Shown: one piece after another, positions 17,691 through 27,330 of the stretch | Layout of the letters: each line of letters starts with the position of its first letter | Position numbering within the stretch: the first letter of the stretch is position 1 | Assembly: GCF_004025535.1 (NCBI RefSeq) | Contig: NZ_QJRG01000047.1 | Coordinates: 124,001-188,000 of the forward strand | Origin: Pseudomonas alkylphenolica | GTDB taxonomy: Bacteria > Pseudomonadota > Gammaproteobacteria > Pseudomonadales > Pseudomonadaceae | Direction of reading: 5' to 3' | DNA: 64,000 nt | Translations under genes and position numbers: made by a program | Notes under the pieces: model-generated | What the model saw: only the letters and a program-made list of their open reading frames with translations | Told to the model about the DNA's origin: nothing | Databases searched by the model: none

Positions 17691-20435
17691 TCAGGTGGTG
17701 GTCCACGAATGGTTGCCGCCTACCTTGGCAATGCGCACAAAAGGCAGTTGCTCGTGCCAGGCCTGCCTGAAGGCCTCTCGCGGTATAAATGACCAGCTAT
17801 TGAGCTGCTTCATTCCCAGCAAATTGAACACTTGCCGCAATGTGCGCAAACCGGGCAAGTGCTGATCGACGACGTCGGTCAGCAGGCGTGGGCCGGTCAT
17901 GCGATTGAGGCGTTGTGCATAGCGGTAGAATCCTCGCGAGTCATCGGCCAGGCTCGGCCTGCTGTTGTAGAACTCTGGATCGGCCAGGTAGCGGGCGCGC
18001 ATTTCATCTGAAATCAGGCGCAAAGTCGGGTTACCTGGGTGGCTGCCGATCATGCTGGTGTTGTATTCCCAGTTCATGCCCAGCGTGTGGTTGCTCATCG
18101 GTTGCGGTAGCAACAGCCCTTCCGGTGTGGCGAGCAACGGCACGGTATCGATGGCCGCGACGTCGGAAGGTGCATCCTGCGTCGGTTCGCGCAAGGGGTC
18201 TTCGTGTGCGCTTAGCAGGGTGTCGTCGATATCCATGTATAAACCGCCCTCATGGTCGAGCAAGGGATAGCGCAGCACATCGGAGGCCGAAGAGAAGTTG
18301 CAGGCAACGCCGCCGTTGCCATCGATTGCATGGCGATATTGGTTGAAGTAGTCACTCGTGCTGAATGATTGATAGAACGGATGTTCTTCAAGTGTCAGTA
18401 CCGTCAGGCCCGGTGCATGCTCTGCCAGCAGGCGTGTGTTTGCCTCGAACGCTGCCGGTGTAGCATTTGACAGAAACAGGCGCAACTCATAGTCGCTGTT
18501 GCTCAGGCGTTGCACATTGGCAGCGACATTCTCCAGCAGCTTGCTGCTGATGACCTTGTCTCCCACCCAGATCGAGGAGATCTTTTTAGGGAGCGGTTGC
18601 AATCTTGCATGATCGAGAACCGGAATCTCCACCGGTAGCGGTAAGTCAACACCCAGCGAACGTAGCGTGTTCATGCGCATCTGATCTGTTACCGGACGCT
18701 CCATGGCGTTGATGGTGACCAGGTCTCGTTGTCCTTGTCTGGCGATGTAGAAGGTGGGCATCACGGCGTTCACGTCGTCTTCAGAGATGAAGGCATCCCG
18801 TTCCATGTCATACACAACGTTCATGCCATAGCCACCCATAGACGCCTGGAGTTGATCCACTTCGCCGGTATACAGCGGCTGGCGGATAATCGAATCGGCG
18901 ACCGCCGGGTCGCCACCCGGAAGGGGCGCAATGGTGTCATCCAGGATGAAGAACTCGGCTGTTTCGATCTCGGGTAGCCGAGGCGGTGAGACGGGGCTCA
19001 GCGGGTAGCCCCATTGTTCGTTGACCCGTCTTGGCAGGACGAAGCCTTCACTTTTGATACCAAACAGTGCCGGGACTTTGGCGCCCGCCTCCAGCGCCAG
19101 CGGAAGGGCGTTGAGCAGGCCGTATTCAAGGGTGGTCACACCGTCGGCCTTGGCATCCAGTGACTTGCCGTTGATCGCCTGATCCAGACCCAGGCTGAAT
19201 TGGCTGATGCCGACCAGGGCAAACAACGGCGCCAGCTCCGGTACTACCAGCGCGAGCGGGCCAAGCAGGTTGATGGAGGTGCTCAGGTAACCGCGCCATC
19301 TGGCCTTGGTCACTTCACTGTCGCTGGTGATGATGAAATCGGCATCGGCATAGCTGCGCTCGCGTTGGCGCTGGCTCAATGCTTCGAACAGGTCACCTTT
19401 AATCGAGCGGCTGTAGGTGTTTGGGCGGTAATTTACGTAGTCGCGCGGTGACCAGCGGCCATCGGTGGTAAACCCTGCGCGGTTGGAGGAGCGCCAGTGG
19501 ATCGCGGGGTAAGCGCCGAGCCCCTCAAGCGCTGTGTCCAGACCGCTGAAGTCGAGTCCGTCGGGGGTGTCGGCGAGGTGGAAATGCTGGCGCAGCGCCT
19601 GGCGCTTGTCGGCGTCCTGGCACTGTAGGCCAATCCAGTCCTTCATCGCATTCATACTGGCGAATTCGTGAAGCGGAGCACTGTTGCCCGGGATATAGAG
19701 CAGCACTGGCGGGCCGGCGCTGTCAGCGATACAGATAACATCGGAGGCGGCATAACCATAAATATTCAGCGGGCGGATGCGCAGACCGGGTGAGCGCTTC
19801 TCAAGTCCTGCCGCCTGCCAGCTGAGGCGGCGCCCGGCATCGCTCATAGACCCTTGCAGCGTTTGTTTGTTACAAGCAGCGATGAAGTTGATCTTGGCGG
19901 CGAGGCGATGGTCTTGCAGGTGTTGCTCCCAGTAATCGTCGAGCAACGTCTTGTAATGGGCATGAAAATCCAAATTCCAGATGTAGCGCTGCAGTGCCTC
20001 GACGTCGACGGGCAAGTGAGTGGTTGCATCGATCTGCACCGGCTCGGACCTGCGAAACAGCCCATTGAACACCGAGTAGGCTGCGCTGTTGTCCAGTACG
20101 CTGTGCTCGGGTAACGCGTTGACAATTTTCAGCGTGCCTTCGGGAAAGTAACCTGCCCAGTGTCCGGGGAGCAGGCTACCGATAAGGTCTTTGTTCGATT
20201 CGCCCTGCCAGTTCGACACCAGCGCCTGGGTGAGCGACATCCGGTTGACGATCACCGCTTCTTGGCCACGGTAATGCAGGGTGACAACGTCGGTTTGCTC
20301 CGGGTCGAGCTGCAAACCTTGAGTGGCCGCCCATTCGCCGATGCATCGGGCAGCTTCCCGGTCGGGGCGGGGGACGTGCTTGAGGAGATCGCGCACAAAC
20401 TGTACGCCGGCGGCATTTACATAGGTCTGGAGCAT
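17691..20435 (-). CDS. Large toxin/effector-like protein with C-terminal DXD glycosyltransferase domain
   Basis: 914 residues from ATG 20435, preferred over an in-frame TTG at 20468 because AAGGTG lies at ribosome-site distance. Residues 1 to ~380 resemble the DUF6543 (dermonecrotic-toxin-like) region common in Pseudomonas effectors. A hydrophobic stretch at about 384-420 (LLGPLALVVPELAPLFALVG) could be a membrane-insertion hairpin. Residues ~615-850 resemble the GT32/GT44 glycosyltransferase fold of clostridial glucosylating toxins: KKISSIWVGD, SASDVLRYPLLDHEGG, the DXD motif YMDIDD (D735, D737), and NTSMIGSHPGNP. No signal peptide is seen. Base composition looks less GC-rich by eye than its neighbours. 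Predicted activity is sugar transfer onto a host or rival protein; the target is unknown. No immunity gene is evident. Confidence 0.75.
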   Translation of the reverse strand: MLQTYVNAAGVQFVRDLLKHVPRPDREAARCIGEWAATQGLQLDPEQTDVVTLHYRGQEAVIVNRMSLTQALVSNWQGESNKDLIGSLLPGHWAGYFPEGTLKIVNALPEHSVLDNSAAYSVFNGLFRRSEPVQIDATTHLPVDVEALQRYIWNLDFHAHYKTLLDDYWEQHLQDHRLAAKINFIAACNKQTLQGSMSDAGRRLSWQAAGLEKRSPGLRIRPLNIYGYAASDVICIADSAGPPVLLYIPGNSAPLHEFASMNAMKDWIGLQCQDADKRQALRQHFHLADTPDGLDFSGLDTALEGLGAYPAIHWRSSNRAGFTTDGRWSPRDYVNYRPNTYSRSIKGDLFEALSQRQRERSYADADFIITSDSEVTKARWRGYLSTSINLLGPLALVVPELAPLFALVGISQFSLGLDQAINGKSLDAKADGVTTLEYGLLNALPLALEAGAKVPALFGIKSEGFVLPRRVNEQWGYPLSPVSPPRLPEIETAEFFILDDTIAPLPGGDPAVADSIIRQPLYTGEVDQLQASMGGYGMNVVYDMERDAFISEDDVNAVMPTFYIARQGQRDLVTINAMERPVTDQMRMNTLRSLGVDLPLPVEIPVLDHARLQPLPKKISSIWVGDKVISSKLLENVAANVQRLSNSDYELRLFLSNATPAAFEANTRLLAEHAPGLTVLTLEEHPFYQSFSTSDYFNQYRHAIDGNGGVACNFSSASDVLRYPLLDHEGGLYMDIDDTLLSAHEDPLREPTQDAPSDVAAIDTVPLLATPEGLLLPQPMSNHTLGMNWEYNTSMIGSHPGNPTLRLISDEMRARYLADPEFYNSRPSLADDSRGFYRYAQRLNRMTGPRLLTDVVDQHLPGLRTLRQVFNLLGMKQLNSWSFIPREAFRQAWHEQLPFVRIAKVGGNHSWTTT

Positions 20436-20441
20436 GGTGGG

Positions 20442-20466
20442 GCACCTTTGTGGGGATGAAAGGTGC
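20442..20466 (-). promoter_or_regulatory. Hairpin covering the ribosome site of the toxin-like gene
   Basis: An 8-bp perfect inverted repeat (GCACCTTT / AAAGGTGC, 9-base loop) lies 6 bases ahead of the start. On the mRNA, the 3' arm contains the AAGGTG Shine-Dalgarno, so a closed hairpin would block translation initiation. Confidence 0.5.
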
Positions 20467-20529
20467 AAGCTTGACCATGAAGGGGAACTCGACGTGGTAG
20501 TTAGTTATGTCACCTTGTGCGCACGTAGG

Positions 20530-20874
20530 TCATCGTGTGCCCGACCCCGGTAGCAGGCGCAGTTGTTCAGGTGTGACATCTTTCGGCCCGCTGGTCGGGT
20601 CATTGAATCCGGCGGGCACCTTGCCGCGCAACTGCCAGGCGAAGGCGATGATTTCCGCAATGGTCAGGTACAGCGCTTCCGGAATCTGGTCGCCCAGTTC
20701 CATGCGTGCGAGCAGGCGCACCAGCTCGGCATTTTCGTAGATGGGCACTTCGTGTTCGCGGGCAATGGCCAGGATCGCCTCGGCCAGCTCATCGTCACCC
20801 TTGGCGCTGAGTACCGGGGCCTGCTGCCCGTCGTAGCTCAGGGCAATGGCCTGTCGCGGGTTCTTCTCTGTCAT
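20530..20874 (-). CDS. Stand-alone FlhB C-terminal domain (FlhB2/FlhX-like)
   Basis: 114 residues. NPRQAIALSYDG aligns with NPTHYAVALKYDP of FlhB, and the rest follows the FlhB cytoplasmic domain (AREHEVPIYENAELVRLL against ANEHKIQVLESPALARSI; ALYLTIAEIIAFAWQLRG). The protein thus begins at the point where full FlhB cleaves itself and lacks the TH of the NPTH motif. Such free FlhB-C proteins (FlhX in Helicobacter) can replace the cleaved fragment. It overlaps the FliK-like gene by four bases, so the two are coupled. Known function in pseudomonads: not established. Confidence 0.85.
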   Translation of the reverse strand: MTEKNPRQAIALSYDGQQAPVLSAKGDDELAEAILAIAREHEVPIYENAELVRLLARMELGDQIPEALYLTIAEIIAFAWQLRGKVPAGFNDPTSGPKDVTPEQLRLLPGSGTR

Positions 20875-22439
20875 GCCGTTTCATCCACCCAGCGCTGTTC
20901 CAGACGGGTACGCGGCCCTTGCGGCGGGGTACCGTGATGACATTGCAACTCTGTCACGTTGAGGCCGCGAGCCAGCAAGCGTTCTCGCAGGTTGCCCAAC
21001 TGACTGTCGATCAGTTGCGCGGTGCACGGGAATTCTGCCCACAGCTGGCTGGACAGCGTTCCCTGGCTGATATGGGCCTGGATCTGTACCGGGCCCAGCG
21101 GATGCAGGTCAAAGGCCAACTCGATCCGCCAAAGCATTTCCAACGGATCGCGACGTTCGCGTTCCGGGTCGCTTTGCTGCTCGGGCGTTTCTTCGCGCTG
21201 CAGCTTCATTTGCACGGGCATGAAGTCCTGGCCGCTGCGCACAGGTATTTCCAGCTGCCAGGTGGTTTGCAGGTTACCGTCGGCTGTAGTGCCGGTTTGT
21301 TCCAGGCTCGCCAATTGGTGGCTTTGCAGGCGAGAGATCGCCGCAGCCGCCAGGCGCAGCAAATGCTCGAGATCACCTTCACCTTGCTGGCTTTGCAGCT
21401 GTCGTGAGGGCAGGGGGAAACCACCGGGTTGCGGGCGCGGGCTGACCTGGCCGAGCATGCCCAGGGCATTGCGGACCATCCCGGGCATCACCTGGGCCAG
21501 GGTGCTGGCCGCAGCACCCGGGTTGAACTGGGCGTTACCGGGCAGTCCCGGCAGCATCTGCGCCACCAGACGCACCACCTGTGCCTTGAGGTCGGGCGCG
21601 AGACTGGCGGGCAGGCCGGCAAGCAGCTTGGCTTCCAGAAATACGCCACTGTTGCTCAGTGCCTGGGCCAGGCCTTTGGGGTCACTGAGCTGGCGGATAT
21701 CCGGCAAGGTGTTCAGCAGCTTGTCGACATTGCTGCGTATCTCGTTGGAAGCGATGCTGTCGCGCATTTGCTGCAACTGGCTGAGCAACCCCTGCAACGA
21801 GGCCTGGCGACTTTGCTGGCTGCTCAGGTGCTGGGCGATTGCCAGCTGTTCCTGACGCCCGCTGAGCGGGACGAAGCTCAGCGATTGGTCGCCCTGGACC
21901 CTGGCACTGAGCAAGCTGCCCACTGCCAGTGGCCGGGGGCTGTCGATGGTCAGTGTGGTGCCGGCCTGACTGCCGCCGAGCAGGGTCACCAACGAGCGGA
22001 ATTGTGCCAGTTGACCGCCGGCTTGCGGCAGCGCCTGGCTGGTCAGTACCTTGCCTTGCAACAGGGTGCCTATGGGCATTTCCCGGGTGTCGATACGGGT
22101 CAGGCTGGCGACGCTGCTGGCGATGGCCTGCTGCACGGTGATGGCCAGGCTCGAGGTGCTGGTCTGACTGACGGCCAGCAGACTGCCCTGCGCTAACGGC
22201 TGGCTGCTGCTGGCCTGGACATTGGTTTGCTTGCCGCTGTCCTGGGTGAGTTTGAGCAGCAGTTGAAAGTCCTGGCCGACCTGGCGCAGCGCCAATACTT
22301 CCGCCTTCGCCGTCTCGCCGGGGGCGAGCAAAGCCGGCTGCTGTGGTTGCAACAAACGCAGCAGCTCACCGGTCGTCGACGCGCGTACCTGAGCGGTGGT
22401 CGGAAGCGCTGTACCGAGGTTGTTGATTTCGCCTGTCAT
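20871..22439 (-). CDS. Orphan FliK-like hook-length control protein
   Basis: 522 residues. The first ~380 are Gln/Leu/Ser-rich and of low complexity, as in FliK-type ruler proteins. The C-terminal ~100 residues match the Flg_hook domain (LEMLWRIELAFDLHPLGPVQIQAHI, then a Leu-rich helix with NLRERLLARGLNV). FliK measures the hook and triggers the FlhB switch; here the partner encoded next to it is an isolated FlhB C-terminal domain. It is not the main fliK, which in Pseudomonas lies elsewhere in the flagellar cluster. Transcribed away from ccmA. Confidence 0.75.
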   Translation of the reverse strand: MTGEINNLGTALPTTAQVRASTTGELLRLLQPQQPALLAPGETAKAEVLALRQVGQDFQLLLKLTQDSGKQTNVQASSSQPLAQGSLLAVSQTSTSSLAITVQQAIASSVASLTRIDTREMPIGTLLQGKVLTSQALPQAGGQLAQFRSLVTLLGGSQAGTTLTIDSPRPLAVGSLLSARVQGDQSLSFVPLSGRQEQLAIAQHLSSQQSRQASLQGLLSQLQQMRDSIASNEIRSNVDKLLNTLPDIRQLSDPKGLAQALSNSGVFLEAKLLAGLPASLAPDLKAQVVRLVAQMLPGLPGNAQFNPGAAASTLAQVMPGMVRNALGMLGQVSPRPQPGGFPLPSRQLQSQQGEGDLEHLLRLAAAAISRLQSHQLASLEQTGTTADGNLQTTWQLEIPVRSGQDFMPVQMKLQREETPEQQSDPERERRDPLEMLWRIELAFDLHPLGPVQIQAHISQGTLSSQLWAEFPCTAQLIDSQLGNLRERLLARGLNVTELQCHHGTPPQGPRTRLEQRWVDETA

Positions 22440-22465
22440 CCGCTAGCAACCTGTTGAAATAGCCC

Positions 22466-22494
22466 TCTTTGCAGTAGGACATCGCATGTATAAT
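22466..22494 (+). promoter_or_regulatory. Likely sigma-70 promoter of the ccm operon
   Basis: A perfect -10 TATAAT (22489-22494) has a weak -35 TCTTTG 17 bases upstream. It lies in the 163-bp divergent gap between the fliK-like gene and ccmA, about 110 bases before ccmA. The transcript leader contains short GC-rich inverted repeats (for example GATC-TTTCGC-GATC). Confidence 0.45.
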
Positions 22495-22602
22495 GCCGCC
22501 CGATCTTTCGCGATCAGAGCGGCCGGGCCGTATCTCCATTGCCAGTATAACGGCAAGGCCGGGACCGACTTGAGACAGGCATCCCAAGCATAAGGCGAAA
22601 CT

Positions 22603-23235
22603 GTGACCCCTCAACTCGAAGCCGTGGGCCTGGCCTGCGAGCGCGACTGGCGCATGTTGTTCGAACACCTCGAATTGCGCTTGGCTGCGGGCGACATGCT
22701 GCAGGTCAGCGGCCCTAATGGCAGCGGCAAAACCAGCCTGCTGCGTTTGCTGGCCGGCCTTATGAGCCCGACAGCCGGGCAGATTCGCCTCGACGGCAAA
22801 CCCCTGGCCGAACAGCGCCATGAACTGGCGAAAATTCTGCTTTGGATCGGCCACGCCGCCGGTATCAAAGACCTGCTCAGCCCCGAAGAGAACCTGGCCT
22901 GGTTGTGCGCCCTGCATCGCCCGGCAGAGCCTCAAGCGATCTGGAAGGCCCTGGAAGCGGTCGGCCTGCGCGGGTTCGAGGATGTTCCCTGTCATACCCT
23001 GTCGGCCGGCCAGCAACGCCGTGTGGCCCTGGCCCGCCTGTACCTGGACAGCCCGCCGCTGTGGATCCTCGACGAGCCGTTCACGGCCCTGGACAAGCAG
23101 GGTGTGGCGCAACTGGAAGCGCACCTGGCCGCGCATTGCGAGCAGGGCGGGATGGTTGTGCTGACCACCCACCACACGCTGGAGCGCAAGCCGTCCGGTT
23201 ACCGTGAACTGAATCTGGGGCAGTGGGCCGCATGA
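22603..23235 (+). CDS. ccmA: CcmA, heme-exporter ABC ATPase
   Basis: 210 residues. Walker A is [17 protein letters not shown], the ABC signature is [14 protein letters not shown], and Walker B is [12 protein letters not shown]. CcmA powers release of heme-loaded CcmE from the CcmC complex together with CcmB. GTG at 22603 is the start consistent with family length. It opens the ccmABCDEFGHI operon, and its last four bases overlap ccmB. Confidence 0.96.
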   Translation: MTPQLEAVGLACERDWRMLFEHLELRLAAGDMLQVSGPNGSGKTSLLRLLAGLMSPTAGQIRLDGKPLAEQRHELAKILLWIGHAAGIKDLLSPEENLAWLCALHRPAEPQAIWKALEAVGLRGFEDVPCHTLSAGQQRRVALARLYLDSPPLWILDEPFTALDKQGVAQLEAHLAAHCEQGGMVVLTTHHTLERKPSGYRELNLGQWAA

Positions 23236-23900
23236 GTGTGTTTGTCCTGTTGTTGCGTCGCGAAGCGCGCCTGTTGTGCCGACGGCCAGCTGAGCTTGCC
23301 AACCCGTTGGTGTTCTTTGCCATCGTCATCGCGTTGTTCCCGCTGGCGGTGGGACCGGAAACTCAATTGTTGCAAACCTTGTCTCCAGGGCTGGTGTGGG
23401 TGGCGGCCCTTTTGTCGGTTTTGCTCTCGCTGGACGGGCTTTTCCGCAGTGATTTCGAGGATGGCTCGCTGGAACAGTGGGTCCTTTCGTCGCACCCCCT
23501 GCCGCTTCTGGTGTTGGCAAAAGTACTGGCACACTGGGCCTTTTCCGGTCTGGCGCTGGTATTGTTGGCGCCCTTGCTGGCACTGATGCTAGGTTTGCCT
23601 TCGGCGTGCCTGCCAGTCCTGCTGGCATCGTTGTTACTCGGTACCCCGGTACTGAGCCTGCTGGGTGCTGTGGGTGCGGCCCTGACAGTGGGTTTGAAGC
23701 GTGGCGGCCTGCTGTTGGCGCTACTGATTTTGCCGTTATATATCCCGGTATTGATCCTGGGCAGTGGCGCTCTGCAAGCGGCCCTGCAAGCTATGCCGGC
23801 GACCGGTTATCTGCTCTGGCTTGGCAGCCTGACCGCCTTGGCAGTAACTCTGGCACCTTTTGCAATAGCGGCTGGCCTGAAGATCAGCGTCGGCGAATAA
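23232..23900 (+). CDS. ccmB: CcmB, heme-exporter ABC membrane subunit
   Basis: 222 residues with six hydrophobic segments and the conserved N-terminal stretch [20 protein letters not shown]. It forms the membrane part of the CcmAB transporter of cytochrome c maturation system I. The ATG at 23232 overlaps the ccmA stop (ATGA); an in-frame GTG at 23223 is less likely. ccmC follows 43 bases later. Confidence 0.95.
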   Translation: MSVFVLLLRREARLLCRRPAELANPLVFFAIVIALFPLAVGPETQLLQTLSPGLVWVAALLSVLLSLDGLFRSDFEDGSLEQWVLSSHPLPLLVLAKVLAHWAFSGLALVLLAPLLALMLGLPSACLPVLLASLLLGTPVLSLLGAVGAALTVGLKRGGLLLALLILPLYIPVLILGSGALQAALQAMPATGYLLWLGSLTALAVTLAPFAIAAGLKISVGE

Positions 23901-23943
23901 TGAGGTCTGGGCAGTGCCCAGCAAAGACCCTGGATGTACCGTG

Positions 23944-24720
23944 ATGAAAAGCAGCGCAATCAGCTGGACGTGGTTTCATAAACTGGGTTCGCCCAAGTGG
24001 TTTTATGCCATCAGCGGCCGCATGCTGCCGTGGCTGGCGGTTGCCGCCGTCTTGTTGATCGGCATCGGCGTGATCTGGGGCCTGGCATTCGCGCCGCAGG
24101 ACTACCAGCAGGGCAACAGCTTTCGGATCATTTACATTCATGTACCGGCCGCCATGCTGGCGCAATCCTGTTATGTGATGCTGGCCGTGGCGGGCGTGGT
24201 CGGGCTGGTGTGGAAAATGAAGATCGCCGACGTCGCCCTGCAGTGTGCGGCGCCCATCGGTGCGTGGATGACCGCTGTGGCGTTGGTCACCGGCGCCATC
24301 TGGGGCAAGCCGACCTGGGGCAGTTGGTGGGTCTGGGACGCGCGCCTGACCTCGATGCTCATTCTGCTGTTCCTGTACTTCGGCCTGATTGCCCTGGGCC
24401 AGGCCATCAGCAACCGCGAAAGCGCGGCGAAGGCCTGTGCGGTGCTGGCCATTGTCGGGGTCATCAATATTCCGATCATCAAGTATTCGGTGGAGTGGTG
24501 GAACACCCTGCACCAAGGCGCCACCTTTACCCTTACCGAGAAACCGGCGATGCCGGCCGAGATGTGGCTGCCGCTGCTGCTCACCGTGCTGGGTTTTTAC
24601 TGTTTTTTCGGCGCGGTGCTGTTGTTGCGCATGCGCCTCGAAGTACTCAAGCGCGAGGCCCGCGCCAGCTGGGTCCGCGAAGAAGTCCTGAATAGCCTCG
24701 GGCGGGAGATGGCACGATGA
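23944..24720 (+). CDS. ccmC: CcmC, heme-handling protein
   Basis: 258 residues and six membrane segments. The tryptophan-rich heme motif [13 protein letters not shown] is present, flanked by conserved periplasmic His residues (YIHVPAAML and [10 protein letters not shown]). CcmC loads heme onto His124 of CcmE. ATG at 23944 gives a family-like N terminus; an upstream GTG at 23914 in frame is disregarded. It shares four bases with ccmD. Confidence 0.96.
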   Translation: MKSSAISWTWFHKLGSPKWFYAISGRMLPWLAVAAVLLIGIGVIWGLAFAPQDYQQGNSFRIIYIHVPAAMLAQSCYVMLAVAGVVGLVWKMKIADVALQCAAPIGAWMTAVALVTGAIWGKPTWGSWWVWDARLTSMLILLFLYFGLIALGQAISNRESAAKACAVLAIVGVINIPIIKYSVEWWNTLHQGATFTLTEKPAMPAEMWLPLLLTVLGFYCFFGAVLLLRMRLEVLKREARASWVREEVLNSLGREMAR

Positions 24721-24893
24721 GTTTTGCCTCGTTCGGCGATTTTCTCGCCATGGGCCATCACGGCCTGTATGTCTGGTCGGCCTATGGCATCTGCCTGCTG
24801 GTGCTGGCTGTCAACGTTGCTTCGCCGGTACTGGCGCGGCGTCGTTACCTGCAAGAAGAGGCGCGCCGTCTGCGCCGGGAGAACAACCAGTGA
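24717..24893 (+). CDS. ccmD: CcmD, small membrane protein of the heme-loading complex
   Basis: A 58-residue ORF fitting exactly between ccmC and ccmE with four-base overlaps at both ends. It has the CcmD features: [20 protein letters not shown], one membrane helix (about residues 18-38) and a strongly basic C-terminal tail ([17 protein letters not shown]). CcmD is needed to release holo-CcmE from CcmC. Confidence 0.93.
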   Translation: MSFASFGDFLAMGHHGLYVWSAYGICLLVLAVNVASPVLARRRYLQEEARRLRRENNQ

Positions 24894-25345
24894 ATCCGCA
24901 ACGCAAAAAGCGCCTGTTCATCATCCTCGGCCTGCTGGCCGGGGTTGGCATCGCCGTAGGCCTGGCCCTGAGTGCTCTGCAGCAGAATATCAACCTGTTC
25001 TATACCCCGACCCAGATCGCCAACGGCGAAGCCCCGCTTGATACCCGTATTCGCGCTGGCGGCATGGTCGAAAAGGGGTCGTTGCAGCGCTCGGGCGATT
25101 CGCTCGACGTGCGTTTTGTGGTCACCGACTTCAACAAATCGGTGCCGATTACCTACCGTGGCATTCTCCCTGACCTGTTCCGCGAAGGGCAGGGCATCGT
25201 CGCCCTGGGCAAACTCAACGCCGACGGCGTGGTGGTGGCCGATGAAGTGCTGGCCAAACATGACGAGAAGTACATGCCACCGGAAGTGACCAAGGCCCTG
25301 AAAGAGAGCGGCCAGGCGGCTACCGACGCTGGAGCCAAGCCATGA
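24890..25345 (+). CDS. ccmE: CcmE, periplasmic heme chaperone
   Basis: 151 residues: a basic N terminus, a membrane anchor (about residues 9-30) and a periplasmic beta-barrel. The covalent heme-binding motif HDEKY is intact, with H124 and Y128. CcmE carries heme from CcmC to the CcmF/CcmH lyase. The GTG start at 24890 overlaps the ccmD stop, and the ccmF ATG overlaps its own stop, so translation is coupled on both sides. Confidence 0.97.
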   Translation: MNPQRKKRLFIILGLLAGVGIAVGLALSALQQNINLFYTPTQIANGEAPLDTRIRAGGMVEKGSLQRSGDSLDVRFVVTDFNKSVPITYRGILPDLFREGQGIVALGKLNADGVVVADEVLAKHDEKYMPPEVTKALKESGQAATDAGAKP

Positions 25346-27330
25346 ACGCGGCCCTGATCATTCCCGAACTCGGCCAGCTCTCGATGATTCTGGCGATCTG
25401 CTTTGCCTGTGTGCAGGCCACAGTGCCGTTGCTGGGGGCCTGGCGTGGCGACAGCCTGTGGATGAGCCTGGCGCGCCCGGCGGCCTGGGGCCAGTTTGCC
25501 TTCCTTGCCTTTGCATTCGCCTGCCTGACCCATGCGTTCATGACCGATAACTTCTCGGTCGAATACGTTGCCAGCAACTCCAACAGCGCGTTGCCCTGGT
25601 ACTTCAAGTTCAGCGCCGTGTGGGGCGCCCACGAGGGCTCACTGCTGCTCTGGGCGCTGATCCTGGGCGGCTGGACCTTCGCCGTGTCGATTTTCTCGCG
25701 GCAACTGCCGCAGGTGATGCTGGCGCGGGTGCTGGCGGTGATGGGCATGATCAGCGTCGGTTTCCTGTCGTTCCTGATCGTCACCTCCAACCCGTTCACG
25801 CGTTTGTTGCCTCAGGTACCTACCGATGGCCGTGACCTTAACCCGCTGCTGCAGGACATCGGCCTGATCGTGCATCCGCCGATGCTGTACATGGGCTATG
25901 TGGGCTTCTCGGTGGCGTTCGCCTTTGCCATTGCCGCGCTGCTCGGCGGTCGCCTGGATGCGGCCTGGGCGCGCTGGTCGCGGCCGTGGACGCTGGTGGC
26001 CTGGGCGTTTCTCGGGATCGGCATCACCCTGGGCTCGTGGTGGGCCTACTATGAACTGGGCTGGGGTGGCTGGTGGTTCTGGGACCCGGTAGAAAACGCC
26101 TCGTTCATGCCGTGGCTGGTGGGCACTGCGCTCATCCACTCGCTGGCGGTCACCGAAAAACGCGGCGTGTTCAAAAGCTGGACCGTGTTGCTGGCCATTG
26201 CGGCGTTCTCGCTGAGCCTGCTGGGTACGTTCCTGGTCCGTTCCGGCGTTTTGACCTCGGTGCACGCGTTCGCCTCGGACCCTGAGCGTGGCATCTTCAT
26301 CCTGATCTTCCTGCTGTTCGTGGTGGGTGGTTCGCTGACCCTGTTCGCCCTGCGCGCGCCGGTGGTTAAAAGCCAGGTCGGCTTTGCCCTGTGGTCGCGG
26401 GAAACGCTGCTGCTGGCCAACAACATCGTGCTGGTGGTTGCCGCCTCGATGATCCTGCTCGGCACCCTGTACCCGTTGATCCTCGACGCGCTTACCGGGG
26501 CGAAACTGTCGGTGGGGCCGCCGTACTTCGATGCGCTGTTCATTCCGTTGATGGCCTTGCTCATGCTGGTCATGGCCATTGGCGTGCTGGTGCGCTGGAA
26601 AGACACCCCGAGCAAATGGCTGGCCGGCATGCTGACCCCAGTGCTGATCGCCAGCGTGGTGCTGGCGCCGATCTGCGGGCTGTTGGTAGACGACTTCGAC
26701 TGGCAGGTATTGACTACCTTCGCCCTGGCCGCGTGGATCGTGCTGGCCGGTGTCCGCGACATTTTCGACAAAACCCGGCACAAGGGGCTGCTCAAGGGGC
26801 TGCGTGGCCTCAATCGCAGCTACTGGGGTATGCACGTAGCCCACCTTGGGCTGGCGGTTTGCGCCCTGGGCGTGGTGCTGTCGAGCAACAACAGTGCCGA
26901 GCGCGACCTGCGCCTGGCCCCGGGCGAGTCGGTCGAACTCGGTGGTTACCAGTTCATCTTCGAAGGCGCCAAGCACTTCGAAGGGCCGAACTTCACCTCT
27001 GACAAGGGCACCGTGCGGATTGTCGAAAATGGCCGCGAAATCAGCGTGCTGCACCCGGAAAAACGCCTGTACACCGTACAACAGTCGATGATGACCGAGG
27101 CCGGTATCGACGCCGGTTTCACCCGCGATCTCTACGTTGCCCTCGGTGAGCCGCTGGACAACGGCGCCTGGGCCGTGCGTGTGCACGTCAAACCTTTTGT
27201 CCGCTGGATCTGGCTGGGCGGTTTGCTGACGGGCCTGGGCGGCCTGCTGGCAGCCATGGATGGACGTTATCGGGTCAAGGTCAAAGCCCGTGTGCGTGAA
27301 GTACTGGGCATGTCTGGAGCAACTGCATGA
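25342..27330 (+). CDS. ccmF: CcmF, cytochrome c heme lyase subunit
   Basis: 662 residues with about 15 membrane segments. The WWD heme motif reads [20 protein letters not shown], with conserved His residues in [11 protein letters not shown] and [13 protein letters not shown]. CcmF takes heme from CcmE and, with CcmH/CcmI, attaches it to apocytochrome c. Four-base overlaps with ccmE and ccmG keep it in the operon. Confidence 0.97.
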   Translation: MNAALIIPELGQLSMILAICFACVQATVPLLGAWRGDSLWMSLARPAAWGQFAFLAFAFACLTHAFMTDNFSVEYVASNSNSALPWYFKFSAVWGAHEGSLLLWALILGGWTFAVSIFSRQLPQVMLARVLAVMGMISVGFLSFLIVTSNPFTRLLPQVPTDGRDLNPLLQDIGLIVHPPMLYMGYVGFSVAFAFAIAALLGGRLDAAWARWSRPWTLVAWAFLGIGITLGSWWAYYELGWGGWWFWDPVENASFMPWLVGTALIHSLAVTEKRGVFKSWTVLLAIAAFSLSLLGTFLVRSGVLTSVHAFASDPERGIFILIFLLFVVGGSLTLFALRAPVVKSQVGFALWSRETLLLANNIVLVVAASMILLGTLYPLILDALTGAKLSVGPPYFDALFIPLMALLMLVMAIGVLVRWKDTPSKWLAGMLTPVLIASVVLAPICGLLVDDFDWQVLTTFALAAWIVLAGVRDIFDKTRHKGLLKGLRGLNRSYWGMHVAHLGLAVCALGVVLSSNNSAERDLRLAPGESVELGGYQFIFEGAKHFEGPNFTSDKGTVRIVENGREISVLHPEKRLYTVQQSMMTEAGIDAGFTRDLYVALGEPLDNGAWAVRVHVKPFVRWIWLGGLLTGLGGLLAAMDGRYRVKVKARVREVLGMSGATA

